A stretch of DNA of 64,000 nt, from contig CAJJDN010000090.1 of the NCBI GenBank assembly GCA_905182985.1, forward strand, positions 355,526 to 419,525, in the 5' to 3' direction. This DNA comes from Paramecium sonneborni. Lineage: Eukaryota; Ciliophora; Oligohymenophorea; Peniculida; Parameciidae. Position numbers and translations under genes: made by a program. Shown piece after piece: positions 50,301-62,363 of this stretch (positions within the stretch are counted from its first letter, which is position 1; each line of letters starts with the position of its first letter). The notes beneath the pieces are model-generated. The model was given only the letters and a program-made list of their open reading frames with translations, had not been told where the DNA came from and did not search any database.

Positions 50301-53300
50301 ATAATAATTATTAGACAATAATAGCTCTGTCTTTAAAGATTTTGCTAAAAGTTTGAGTGGTTCGAAGGATAAAACTGAATAAGAATCTTATAACATTCCT
50401 TAATGGATTTAAGTCATATAAGATTTACTCAGTAGTAGAAATTTATTTAAATATTTTAATAAAAATGTAATGTTAGTATTTGTCGAAATCTCATTGATGT
50501 AGGAACCAAAAATGGTTGAAACTGCCTTATAATTATTTAATCGAATGCTTGGTTAGAGAAGAGAGTTAATAAAGCATTTTTCATAAATTGTATTACTCTC
50601 TAAAAATTGCTAAAAAAATGTTAAAGAATTGATTAGTAAATGCATATAAATAAGACAGCGTTTAGAATAACTCAGTGATAAAAATGTTTATACGATTACA
50701 AAAGAAAACCAAAGTACTTCAAATATATAAGTGGATGAAATTATTGAAGATCTTAATAAATTAAATGTCTCATTGAAATCTTAAAGGTTTTAAAGTTAGT
50801 TAGAATAAATTTCATTGGCATTTAATGAATGTGAAGAGAATGACAAGACAAATTAAACTTTATTTAAAGCTTTAGATCTTCATTAGACATTAGTTACTTA
50901 TATATCTGGAGCAGATGAAATCAATCCATATTTATAAGGATTATTAAATTCTTGTTACAAATTTTTGACACTTTTTATTTGGAATCATGCAACTAATAAA
51001 ATTGAAATAAAATGGCCATTAAAATAAATATATTTTCATTTGTAATATAATTCTTGTTGTATTGATTTTGTAAGAGAACTTTATCATAATAATAAAGAAT
51101 TACTCTATAATGAAAATGAAGTATCTGTAGCTATTAAATCAATAATTCAATAAATGAATAAAGAGAAACCAGATAGTATGTATAGAGTCAAACTTTTTGA
51201 TTCATTAAGAGTTTTCTTATATGATCATAATAAGACAATTAAATTTAATTAATTATAAATTCTAGCATTACTGTAGCAAAAATAAAATAGGAATTTAATT
51301 TATGTTTTGAATGAATTACAATCAGAATTTTAAGTGGATCCAGTAAGTAAGTCAGAGACTCCATTATTAAAATCAAAAGCTTGGGATTCTGAAAATTTTA
51401 ATGATTTAATTGATGATTACAGTGCTAATTATGAAAAAATGGAAGAAAGTAAATTAATGCGTATGCAACCTTAATTATAATATATGATTATACATTTTGA
51501 AATATTCAGTTTATTAGTAGAAGATCAGTATAATTATATTATATATATAGTAATGTAATAAATTAGGAGAAATGTAGAGTAATGCATCCTTTTCATTCAT
51601 TATTATTTTTAATGAAAAATTCATATAAAAGTAATTGTTGGCCATTATAACATTTTTTAAGAAGTTATATAAATCGTCTTTATTATAATAGTTAGATGGA
51701 ATTGATATGCCATTTATGTATTTAAGAAGATTTAGAAGTAAGTTTAAAAATTAATTATAGATAATTCGACATTAATTAGATTAAATTTTATTGTTAAAAG
51801 GATGTAATTATATAAAGCAAGTATAAATTGTTGATGGTGTTAGATTTTAATTTATGTTCTCTTACATATTTGCATGTATGTAGGAGATATTATATTCAAT
51901 AAATCTATTATTTATAAATGAAAACTTTTTAGTAGAGTTAGAGGCTTAATTAAGCAAAGATATTGATAATCTTAAAATTCATTAGTTGTTATTTAAGATA
52001 GCAGGTCATTTAGTATAAATATAAAAGATGTGGTTTAAATCAAGTCATATAACTCATTTATGTCAAGTTCTTATAAATATTATGAAAGTAGTATTTAAGA
52101 CATTTGATAATGGTATATTGTTAAGATTAGAGAAGTTATTTAATGGAAATGTAAGTGAACCATTGACACCTTTAAAATAAGAAGAAACATAAGAGATTAA
52201 GGATTAATAAAATGATAATAATGAAGATGAATAAGAAGGGATAATTAATAGATTATTAATAGTAACTGAAACTAAATTATCATAAGATGAAAAGATGCAA
52301 TCAAATTTGTAATAGACATTAAAAAGAATATTTCATTTAAAATCTAAGAGAAAGCTATCAACTATAGAAGAACCTGATAATAATGCAGAATTAAATATTA
52401 GATTGATGAAATTAATAAAACTTTTTAATGAGAATGAAGAGTTCTAAGGATTTATTGAATAGGAATTTAACTAGTTATGTGAAGAATTTACTAAAATTGA
52501 TGAGTTTTCATTAACAGCATATTAAACTTAATATCCAGCAATAACTTTAGAAGAGTTTTTAAAAAATTTAATATAAATGAATATTACATATTAATTAAAT
52601 GATGATTTAAGAAGTTACTTTTTAAAAATATTGACAAGAATGATAAGTGAAAAGAATCCTAATATAAATAGTAAAGATGAATAGGCTAAATTAGCAATAG
52701 ATGAATGGGATCCAGAATTTTGGAGTGATTCTAGATAATAAATATAAGAAATATAATGTTTTTTAGCTGGATGTGGTGCAGCACATTTAATTTATGAAAT
52801 GTTTAAAGAAAATTTTGATGATAGATGGGAATTATTTAATTAATTATTAATATTTTCAAATGCTTTTCTTTTAGGAGGCAATACTAAATGTTAAGATTCT
52901 TTACTTTAATTATTGAAATAAGATTCATCTAATTAAATGATGAACAATTTATAATAATCAATTCTCAAATTTAGTAAATTTGTAAATACTAATTTTAAAA
53001 TTCAGAAGAATAAATTTTAAAAAGATAAATAAAATCCATTTCTATCAATAGTATATGTTGATAATTTAACATAATTTAGTGAGAAAACTGAAACTTTAAA
53101 AAGAACATTGCCATCTGCAATAGAAAGTCAAAATACAATAAAAAATAGATAATTATCTATTAAAGTAATGTGGAGAGCATTTAGAATGTTATAATTGATG
53201 TGTGAAAATAATAATGTTTAAATGAAAAACTATTTAAGAGAATAAACAGATAAAGAAGATTCAGTACATATTAATAGTATTAACTTTATTGAGTTTGCAA

Positions 53301-55189
53301 CTAAAGAATTAAGAATATTATTGAAAATACTTAATAAAAATGTAGTATCAATAACTTAACAAATTGTAGATTTTATAAATGAAGTAATTTAATTACCTTG
53401 TTTTTAAAATTAAGTAGCATTATGTAAATCAACATATATGGAAGATGTTTGTTTTACATTTGAAACATTTTCAAAAGATGAGAGTTAATTAATCCAAAGA
53501 GAACTTCATACTTCTGAATAACAAGATGAATTATTTGAATTATAAGCTAAAATTATTCAATCTATTATGTTAGTATTAGAAGGAAATAATCAAAAGAATT
53601 ACGAGGAGTTGTAATAAAAATTAGATTCTAGATTCTTAGTTAATTTTATAAAATTAATAGTATAAAAGGTAGGAATTGAGAAGATTTTTGATTTTAAAAA
53701 AGAAGCCAGATTCTCAGATGAAATTTAATAGATGTTAAATGTATTCATTATTAAAGAAAAAATAGAATATGTAAGTAAAGATTAAAAATGGGTTAAGCAT
53801 TTTAAATAAGAGTTTGAAAGTAATTCAACTTTAAAAGATATTTAAACTATGTGTTTGAATAATTTAAGGAAAATAGAAATATTTTATGAAAATGAATATT
53901 AAATGGTATTTTTTCCTGCTCATCCAGTATTTTAATTTTTAAGTGATGAAACTAGAGATAAAATAATGTTTAAAATACCTAGAGATACATAAAGAAAGAA
54001 ATTGATATCATTACTAGAGGAAATGGAAATGATTTTCAGAGAAATCAGTTATAATTTTAGTTTATAAAATTGGATAATACCAATAACTCATAAAACTATT
54101 TAATTGTTAATAAATATTTCATAATTGTTATCATTAATCATTAATATATTTATGATTTTTGCATATGCAGTAATGATTAAAGATAAATAATCTACATTAG
54201 TAACAGATGATTATGAAGAAGCTACATTATTTATACTTTCATTATTATAATTCAGTTTTAGTTTATGTGCCTGCACATTTTACATAATAAGTAGAGCTTC
54301 ATTAGAATTTAAAAAACTTAAATAAGAATAATTCTCTTTAACTTAAATCCATTCTTATATTATTTAAAAGATATCTAATTTCATAAGAGTTTTTAAAGGA
54401 GAAGATTTCCTATCTCATATATCATTTACTGCAATTGCATTTTTAGGATTAATTTCAAATACATATTATTTTTCATTGCATTTATTTTATTTATTTGGAT
54501 AATTATCATTGTTATAAAGTGTATTTTAAGCAATATCTCATAATGCAAAATAGTTATCTTTAGTTGCTTTGTTAGGAGTGTTATTTTAATTTGTATTTAG
54601 TATAGTTGGATTCAATAATTATGTTGATGACATATATCCCGAATAAGTTGAAGATCCATGTCATAGTTTAATAAGTTGTATGATTACATTGATGACTTCT
54701 GGAGTAATTGGAAGTTCTATGTCATAATGGGATCCTTTGAAATTCATTTATGACACAGTGTATTTTGTGTTCTTTGCTTTACTATTTACAAATATCATAT
54801 CAGGTATAATGACAGATACATTCGCATAATTGAGAGATTAAAGAAATCAAATAGAAGACGATAAAAAGAATAAATGCTTTATTTGTGGTATTGATAGACA
54901 AACACTAGAAAAATAACAAGAAGATTTTGAAGAACATATAAAGAGGAAACATTTCTTATGGAATTATGTATTTTACATCTATTGTCTGTAAAATAAGGAT
55001 TCTACAGAATATACTGGATTAGAGTATTGGATTATGGACAAAGTTTAATCTGAAAGTGTCAGTTGGTTTCCAATCAGATCTGAAGATGAAGATGATCGTA
55101 CTAAATAGATTGAATTATTATAACAAAAAATTGAAGATCTTGCAGAGTAACTAAAAACATCATTATTACAATAATAAATTGAAGAATGA
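47325..55189 (+). CDS. IP3/ryanodine receptor-type intracellular Ca2+-release channel
   Basis: About 2,600 residues, the largest gene here. The N-terminus matches the IP3R suppressor/binding region (RESLFQVLPKGSFEIHDEF). MIR-type repeats follow (GQEIVLRHFDSEHFLVGSYK, AVEIVLAKQG...), then long RIH-type helical regions. Six or so C-terminal membrane segments (from about 54110) lead to a pore helix with MTSGVIGSSM at about 54690-54720, then FALLFTNIISGIMTDTFAQLR. The IP3R/RyR linker zinc motif is conserved: CFICGIDRQTLEKQQEDFEEHIKRKH, plus DSTEYTG. A coiled coil ends the protein. It releases Ca2+ from ER or alveolar sacs; Paramecium has many such channels. A poly-Gln tract lies at about 48340. 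Introns are small and numerous and not all were mapped. Confidence 0.9.
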
Positions 55190-55291
55190 ATAATTTAAAA
55201 TATATACAATTTCAAATATGAATATACATCTATAAATTTTGAATATATTGAACCTAATTATATAATAATTTCATAATATTAAAAATATATA

Positions 55292-56512
55292 ATGTTTCTG
55301 AAGAATATGTTTAAGAGACAGAGTCGTTTTGAAAAGCATCTATTTGATAGTACTATCTTTGATAATTCTGAAACAGTTGATTTAGAAGATATTAAGAAAA
55401 TGCTCTAAGGTTAGTATCATTGATTCAAATAAGGTTATCCATCCAAAGAAGAAGAGGATCAATTAGTCTAAAGCATGACAATTGTTCAAATCTTTAAAGA
55501 ATTCTTAAGACTAATACCATAATAATTAGAAACTCATAAAAAATTGAAAGTACTATTAACAATTCATGTCTTAATGGGTGATATCAAACATGGAAGATTA
55601 TTTGTTTAATAATTTCTTGGATGGATGGGATGGTAACATAATGAAAATAAAGATCCTTTTACTAAGTTTTCTTCTGTTTAAACTATGATAATACAAAAAT
55701 TAGCTTTGATTAGTGAAATTATATAAAGGAGTAAATTAAAAAGCAATGTTAATGTTTTATGTAAATCTATATAAATTATTTACTTTAGTTAAAGATATCG
55801 AATCAAATATAATGCAATTTTATAAAATGATTAATGCTCTCAATCTTATTTTAGGATAACATGAAGTAAAAAAATATTTTTGAAATAAGTTTTATGCATA
55901 GATTTTTTCTACTCACAGTAGAATCATAGTTATGGAAATTTATTTATTATTATGGAATGATGTTATTGCATTCTATTTGATGTTAGAAAGGTAATTTTAT
56001 AAAATATTCTAGTTCATAGGTTTGTACGATAATTCTTGGATTGTTATCAACAAATGGACTAATAATAATCAATCCAAGTTTATGAATTATTTAATGAATA
56101 CATTAAACTTACACCTTAAGTCAAAAGATTTGCATAATTATGTGTATTCTTTTAAAATTGTAATGTTAATGAACCTAAATGGTATTAACCAACTAAAAAA
56201 GAAATAGAAGAACTTTAAATTTATTTTTAGAATGTTAAAATTTATCTAACTAGTAGATCTAAAAGATTAAAAAATGAAAAATCAAGTCCCTAACCAAATC
56301 GAAGTTGTTAAACAACTGGTAGAGATTTAAAAAAATCATAATCCTAATCCTAAATTATTCAAAAAGCTGATAGAAAATAATAACAAGACAATTATTTATC
56401 TAATACTACTATGGGATATGCAAAAAGAATATTTTAAGGAAATAATGCATCTTAAGCACTATAATATACATTTGAGAGTGATTCTTAAACAGTAGATGTT
56501 GTTAAATAATGA
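55292..56512 (+). CDS. ANTH/ENTH-like clathrin adaptor
   Basis: 371 residues; introns of 24, 28, 24 and 29 nt. The N-terminal 200 residues are helical and follow the ANTH order: QLVQSMTIVQIFKEFLRLIP, HKKLKVLLTIHVLMGDIKH (compare KTLIVIHRLLREG), then FSTHSRIIVMEIYLLLW and ERFVRQFLDCYQQM ... FNEYIKLTPQVKRFAQLC. The C-terminus is Ser/Gln-rich and disordered, as in AP180/CALM. It would bind phosphoinositides and clathrin at coated pits. The N-terminal PPK-x-KH lipid motif is not visible, so assignment is by overall pattern only. Confidence 0.55.
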
Positions 56513-56765
56513 ATTATAATTTTAAATTATTTAATTTAATCTAATCCTAACTATGTCATAACTTCTTAAATATATAAATTTAAATACTGATTTTATTATT
56601 AAATAATATGAATCGAATTATTTAATCACTTCAACAAACCATTTAAAGTATTACATAAATTTAAGCATTTAATTATATTTATATAAATAATATGTAATAA
56701 ATAATATAATTACGACATTAAATTTTAAATTATATTCTAAATTTGATAAAATAATTTAATTATTA

Positions 56766-58232
56766 ATGGAAACTAGTACGAATCAAATTAAAAAAAACTC
56801 TAAAAACCACCTCTTAGTTGTTTTTATTGCTTTAATTTTCTCACCATTGCTATCTTTATTTTATTTGCTCTTTTTACCAATCACTATACCTGTGACACTA
56901 ATTGTCTATCACTATTATAAAGTTTAAGTAATTTAACATTTTAACCTTAGATTAAAAAACATCTTAGTGAACTTTATTAAGATGCTAATTTAATAGTCCA
57001 AAATGGTTTAAAAGACTATGTTGTTCCAACTTATAATGCTATCAAAACAAAAGTAAATATCATTTTCATAATAGATTAATGAAATTATTGCATTTCTACT
57101 AATTCCTTTTGAAAAATTAAAAGAATAAGCATTTGATTGTTTCAATAAAACAAAAACATATTTACTCAGTTTTGAATGTATTAATTCATCCTTGGGATAA
57201 CTCAAATCTATTTGGGCTATTGTATATATTAAATAATAAAATTTTAGATTTGTGATTTAAAGAACATAGTTTACGTTGTTTTGAATGAATCCTTACTCAA
57301 AGTTTAAAACAATATATTTGTGGTAAAATTATTTAATAAATTGTAATAGAAATTTGTAGTTTCAATTTACAGTAATTATATTTCACCAAAATTGTAAACA
57401 GTGTAACAATTATACACATATTTGAAATCTAAATTAGGCATAGACTTAGCTTTGAACAATATTTAAGAAAAATTTTTAAAAGTTCCATAGTAATTTAAAG
57501 ATTTATAATTTTTAGAGATAAGATTCAAATAATTGGATATGCAATTTTGAATGAATCAGGAAAAACTATATAAGATTTGAGTCCAGCATAAGAGATAGAT
57601 AGATACAGAATTTAATTGCATTAATATGCAATAACGCAATTTTGGAAGATTAAAAATTTCAAAGATAAATAGATTTTAGAATTAGAGTGTGGAGATGCTG
57701 TAGGTTTATAATATATTGCCTCAGCATATCAACCTTAAAGATGTTTAGGTGTTGATTCTTCTTAATAATAAATTGAAAAAAATGGAAAAATATATAATGA
57801 ATAAAATAATTTGAAGTTTGAAGTACGAGATCCTCTTGAAATAGGGACTCTTTGCCCTCCTAATACATTTGATATTATTATAGGTCTAGAATTAAAGAAA
57901 AAAGAAGCATTTAGTAATATAGATTTCAAAAGGTAATTTAAATTTATGATTTTAGTTATATTAAAATAGCAAGTACACTTCTTAAGGATGATGGATATTT
58001 TATTATTGGAGATTATGAAACTTAAGAGGAAATTTAGAAACTTTAAGATGAAATCTCAGCAAATGGATTAGTAATTGCAGAGAAGAATGATTTTACTGTT
58101 GGGATTACATAAGCAATGAAATTGCAGATTAGAAAAATTAAATAAAGTGTTAGATAAAATGGAAATTTAAGTATAAATTTTAAATTATATTATAGTTGCA
58201 AAATTCTTGAGTAATAGACTGAAACCAAATGA
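56766..58232 (+). CDS. membrane-anchored SAM-dependent methyltransferase
   Basis: 448 residues; five introns (23, 22, 26, 26 and 23 nt) fuse two parts into one frame. The first part has a hydrophobic hairpin (LLVVFIALIFSPLLSLFYLL, then PITIPVTLIVYHYY) and amphipathic helices. The second is a class I methyltransferase: QFWKIKNFKDKQILELECGD (motif I, with ECGD in place of the usual GCG), RCLGVDSS (motif II Asp), NTFDIIIGLEL (post II) and IASTLLKDDGYFIIGDY (motif III). Substrate is unknown; small molecule, lipid and protein are all possible. The membrane part suggests action at a membrane surface. Fusion rather than two genes is favoured because the joining 26-nt intron (GTAATTTAAAGA...TTTTAG) restores the frame. 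Confidence 0.75.
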
Positions 58233-58627
58233 AAACTTATTGTAATAATTGAAAGATAGATAATAAATATATATGGTATACATTCTTAAAAAGGCATAAC
58301 TTTGAATTGTAATTTAAAATCATATACATTCATAAATTAATAGTATTTGTAATATCTTATTCTTCCTAAACCATTTTTATACCTTATTGATATATTACTG
58401 AATAAATAAAATAATTAATAACAAAATAAATGTATTAAAAATTTTATTTAAGAAAATTAATTATTGTTATGGTTTTCTATAAGCTACCAGTTAGAATGTG
58501 GGTCTGTTAATTAATTTCCTTCATTAATCATAATAAAACTTTTAGGATGATTATACTCTATTATATTGTAAAGAGTATGTATATGTATAAAATTAATTTA
58601 AAATGATTGACATGAATATTAATTATT
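58233..58627. other. intergenic, AT-rich
   Basis: About 395 bases between two plus-strand genes; no frame, RNA or repeat of note. Confidence 0.45.
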
Positions 58628-59337
58628 ATGAATCATTTAGTAAAAGATAATCTGGTTGATTTGAACTCAAAATTAACAGATGAAAATTAGAGATTATCAT
58701 TAGTTGTATTTGGTCTCCAACGATAATTGGAGAAAGCAGCAGTTCAAATAACTTATGCTTAATAATTAGAAGAGAGGTTAGAAATACTATAATTTGAATT
58801 AATATAGCTGAGAAGAGACAATCAAAACCTATAAGAATAATTATAACATATTAGTTAATCATCAATATCAATAGAAAAAGAACAGACTTTTAAATAAGAG
58901 ATAGAAGATATAAAAATACAGTATGAATAGAAGTTATAAGTATTGTTTAAAGAGAATAAGAGACTTAATAGAATAAATAAAGATTTACATAATAAATAGA
59001 TTAATAACATAGAGACTTAAGCTTCAAAATTAATGGAATTAAGTGTTGAATTGAAAAACAAATTAGAAAGTTTTGGATAGTAACCCTAATCAATAAATTA
59101 ATCAATAATAAGTCCAAAAGTAGTTACAAAGTAGATATATGAAAATCTCATTTAATAGCTAACACAAAGTAGCGGAGAAGAGAAAACATTTCGAACAACT
59201 CAGTACTGAATTTACTTAATATTAGGCCAAAGAGATTGCCAGTATTATAAATTAAAGAAGCTAAATAACCAAATAACAATTCCTAAAAAAATTTTGCAGT
59301 AATTCCATATATTTCCCACCTTTATAATGCAAAATGA
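58628..59337 (+). CDS. coiled-coil protein
   Basis: 228 residues with one 23-nt intron near the 3' end. Residues 10-150 form a coiled coil (LVDLNSKLTDENQRLSLV, QLEERLEILQFELIQLRRDN, KENKRLNRINKDLHNKQ). The tail after the intron is basic and Pro/Asn-rich (QPKRLPVLQIKEAKQPNNN, ending ISHLYNAK). An alternative 28-nt intron upstream leads to a different C-terminus that has no early stop, so I prefer this model. No known family. Confidence 0.6.
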
Positions 59338-59439
59338 GAAATTAAATGTACATACTATCATTATATTTAATCCATAGATTGATTAATATTAATTAAATAT
59401 ACATTCAAAACATATTAACAATAAATTTTATTAATGTAA

Positions 59440-60445
59440 ATGTAACAAGCCCCTCCAGTTTAATTTGAAAAGTGTCCCAAACATCCTTAAAATGATATTG
59501 TTCTATTTTGTTTATCAATTGAGTGTAAAGAAGTATAAATTACACATTCATTAATTTAATAGCCTCTTTGTAAGGATTGCTGTAAATTACATGTTCATTG
59601 GCATAATCAATAAGGTACTTAAGCTAATCTAGATACAGTTGATAATGTAAGACAATAATTATTAACAGATGTACATCAACAGAAGCTTAGATTTGAAGAG
59701 TAAAAAATAAATCAATATATTTAATTTTTAGAGAAAGAAATATACTTCATCATTTTAGTGATAGTGAATAATCTGATGCTGCTAAATAAATACAAAATAA
59801 AATTTAAAAAGTTAAGTAAACTCTTCTTGCAGCAGTTCATGATTACTGCCATTAATTGGAAGAATAAGTTAAATAGCGTATATAAAAACATAGAGTATTG
59901 AATATAAATCTATTTTTTAGTAATCCCATCCTGGAGAAAAGAAAGATCTTCATCATAAATTAAATTCTATCATCAGCAATTTAGATTAATAAGAAAAGTT
60001 GTTGTTATAGCCAAAATATATCAGAGGTTGCTTAATGGTTATGAGTGAAGAATAAAATCATGATTTTGATCAACTTACATTTGATGTTGATAATGCTCTC
60101 AAACATTACCTTTCAAATGCTTTTGATGTGATCATTTAAGAAGATAAATTAGCTAGAATTGTTTAATCCTTTAATGAGTATGTTGAAATTAGAGAAGTTA
60201 ATCTAAGAGAAGAATTAGATATTTATACATAAAAAATTAGGGAGAATAAAAGAAATCCTCATGAACCTCTTAATAAATTAATTAATTCAACCTCATAGAA
60301 ATAATTCTAACCAAAAGAATCTAAATTAATGCAATCCATCTATGACGACAAATTTAGACCTACATTCTAGCCAAATGCATCATAATATAGACCAAACTTC
60401 AATGAAAGTAAATCTGATTAAATCATGTCAAAGTTTTATCATTGA
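59440..60445 (+). CDS. B-box zinc finger coiled-coil protein
   Basis: 315 residues; introns of 32 and 26 nt. The N-terminus is a B-box-type zinc finger: CPKHPQNDIVLFCLSIECKE followed by LCKDCCKLHVHWHN, with the C/H ligand order C-x2-H ... C ... C-x2-C ... H-x-H. A coiled coil follows (EEERNILHHF, DAAKQIQNKIQKVKQTL, HDYCHQLEEQVKQRI), then a charged tail (DDKFRPTFQPNASQYRPNF). There is no RING, so this is not a full TRIM ligase. It could be an adaptor that binds ubiquitin ligases or cytoskeleton. Confidence 0.7.
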
Positions 60446-60492
60446 TATAAAATACTAATTTTTATATTAACAGACATCTAAAATTTAAAAAA

Positions 60493-61113
60493 ATGTATAT
60501 AAATACTACTCACACTCCAGACAAAAAAAATTCCTATCTCAATAAATTTAACAAAAAGAGAATCTAAACGACAGACAAAGAAAATAAGTATCTTACATCA
60601 TTTATAAAATAAGAATTTAGAATATGAGCAATTTGAGCACAAATGATGATTGCAAATCTTATTGTGACAGTGTTGATTATTATAGACATGAAAATCATGA
60701 ACTTAAGAAAGTAGTTTTTTAATTGAAATTGGAAATGTAGATTGTTAAAAAATATCATTAGGAAATCTCAATTAGAATAATGTCTGATTGAATAGAAACA
60801 TAATTTAAAATGCGTAGTTTAAAAATATAAAAGTTTTATTGATGATTTAATGAGTGAGAAAAGTTAATTAAGTGCAGAGTGTGATGATTGGAAATAAAAA
60901 TATGAATAGTAATAATAAATAATCGAAGAATAAAGATAATAAATTTATAATCAATCATAAATTATACAATAGAATTTATTAACAATTCAAGAGATAGAGC
61001 ATGATTTTGAATAGGAGAGAATTTAGAAATAGTTAGAAGTTAAATAAATAATGAATTTAAAAGATTAAACAATAGATGAATTAAACTAAATAATTTAATA
61101 ATAATAATATTGA
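60493..61113 (+). CDS. coiled-coil protein
   Basis: 189 residues; introns of 26 and 25 nt. A polar head (MYINTTHTPDKKNSYLNK) precedes a coiled coil (HELKKVVFQLKLEMKSQLEQ, SFIDDLMSEKSQLSAE) and a very Gln-rich end (EQQQQIIEEQRQQIYNQ). It lies 47 bases behind the B-box gene on the same strand. Function unknown; a partner of the neighbouring coiled-coil proteins is possible but not shown. Confidence 0.62.
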
Positions 61114-61135
61114 AAATAGCAATATATAAGACAAA

Positions 61136-62314
61136 TCAATTAACTTTATTGTCATTTGAAAATTCACCAATATATTCTGAACCATCAGCTCCTTTAAATT
61201 TACCTTTGCCGTTCATTTTATCAAATCTCCATTCTCCTTCATACTAATCTCCATTGTTCCAAGAATATTTACCATATCCATGCCTCATTCCACCTAACCA
61301 ATAGCCTAAAAATACAATAATTAATAACCATCATAAGTATCCCCATGAGTAAAATAATAAATTCCTTTTCCAGACTTTTCCCCATCTTTCCATTCTCCAA
61401 TATATTTATCTCCATTTGCCATATATAGAGTGCCATTTCCTTATCTTTTATCATTAGCCCATTCTCCTTCATATCTATCCCCATTAGAAGCAATGTATAT
61501 ACCAAATCCATTTTTAACATTTTTACTATAAATGCCTTCATATTTATCTCCTGATGCATATAGAAACAGTCCTTATCCTTCTCTTTCATCATTCATCCAA
61601 TTACCTTCATATCTAGATCCATCAGCCATAGTATAAACTCCATATCCATGTTTTAATCCATCATTCCATTATCCTTCATATTTATCATTATTCACATAAA
61701 CCATAGTTCCTTATCCTGTAGCTTTATCACTACCAAATTAACCCTCATATCTTGCTCCAGATGCAAATTCTACTATTCCTCTACCCCATTTAAGTCCTCT
61801 TTCCCAAAGACCATCATATCTATCTCCTAATGAATAGATATAAACTCCTCTTCCATGTCTCTCTCCATATTACCATTCACCATCATATGCTTCTCCTTAT
61901 AAGTAATATTAATATTTTCCTTTTCCATGTTTCAAATCGTTAATCCATTCTCCATTATATATATTACCATTTGCATAATAATAAATCCCTACTCCATGCT
62001 TTTTACCATTCATCAAATGTCCTTCATATCTCTCTCCATTATTAAAAAGATAAACACCTTCTCCATTGAACAGATCGTTAGACCACTGTCCTATGTAACT
62101 AAAAACAATCATTCATTTTATTACACATCTCCATTTGGAAATAAGTATTTTCCTACTCCTTATTTATTTTGTTTCTCATTCATTTAACCATTATAAGTAG
62201 CTTAATCTGCATATTATGCTTATCTTGCTTATTCTTCACCTAAGAATTTTTATTCAAATGAAGTTATCACTAATAGTCCAATTCAAATTACATACATCTC
62301 TTGCGTTCTTCCAT
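61136..62314 (-). CDS. MORN-repeat protein
   Basis: 367 residues; introns of 26, 26 and 23 nt. Nearly the whole protein is made of about 13 MORN repeats of the form Y-x-G-x-W...G-x-G, for example YIGQWSNDLFNGEGVYLFNN, YEGHLMNGKKHGVGIYYYAN, YNGEWINDLKHGKGKY and YEGEWRFDKMNGKGKF. MORN proteins bind membranes or organise cytoskeleton, and in ciliates they occur in cortex, oral apparatus and cilia. There is no kinase or other catalytic domain, so it is a stand-alone MORN protein. Start MEERKRLITSFEQKFLG is joined by the first intron. Confidence 0.85.
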
Positions 62315-62363
62315 TAATTTCTCTTATATTGATTAACCTGCTGTCGTTATCATCATTAAATAA

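Noticed and set aside
61269..61592. 107-codon minus-strand frame rich in Met/Lys
   Set aside because: Same strand as the MORN gene but a different frame; the MORN repeats are in the other frame and continue through.
61927..62187. 86-codon plus-strand frame
   Set aside because: Antisense to MORN repeats 1-4; repetition of the opposite strand explains the open frame.
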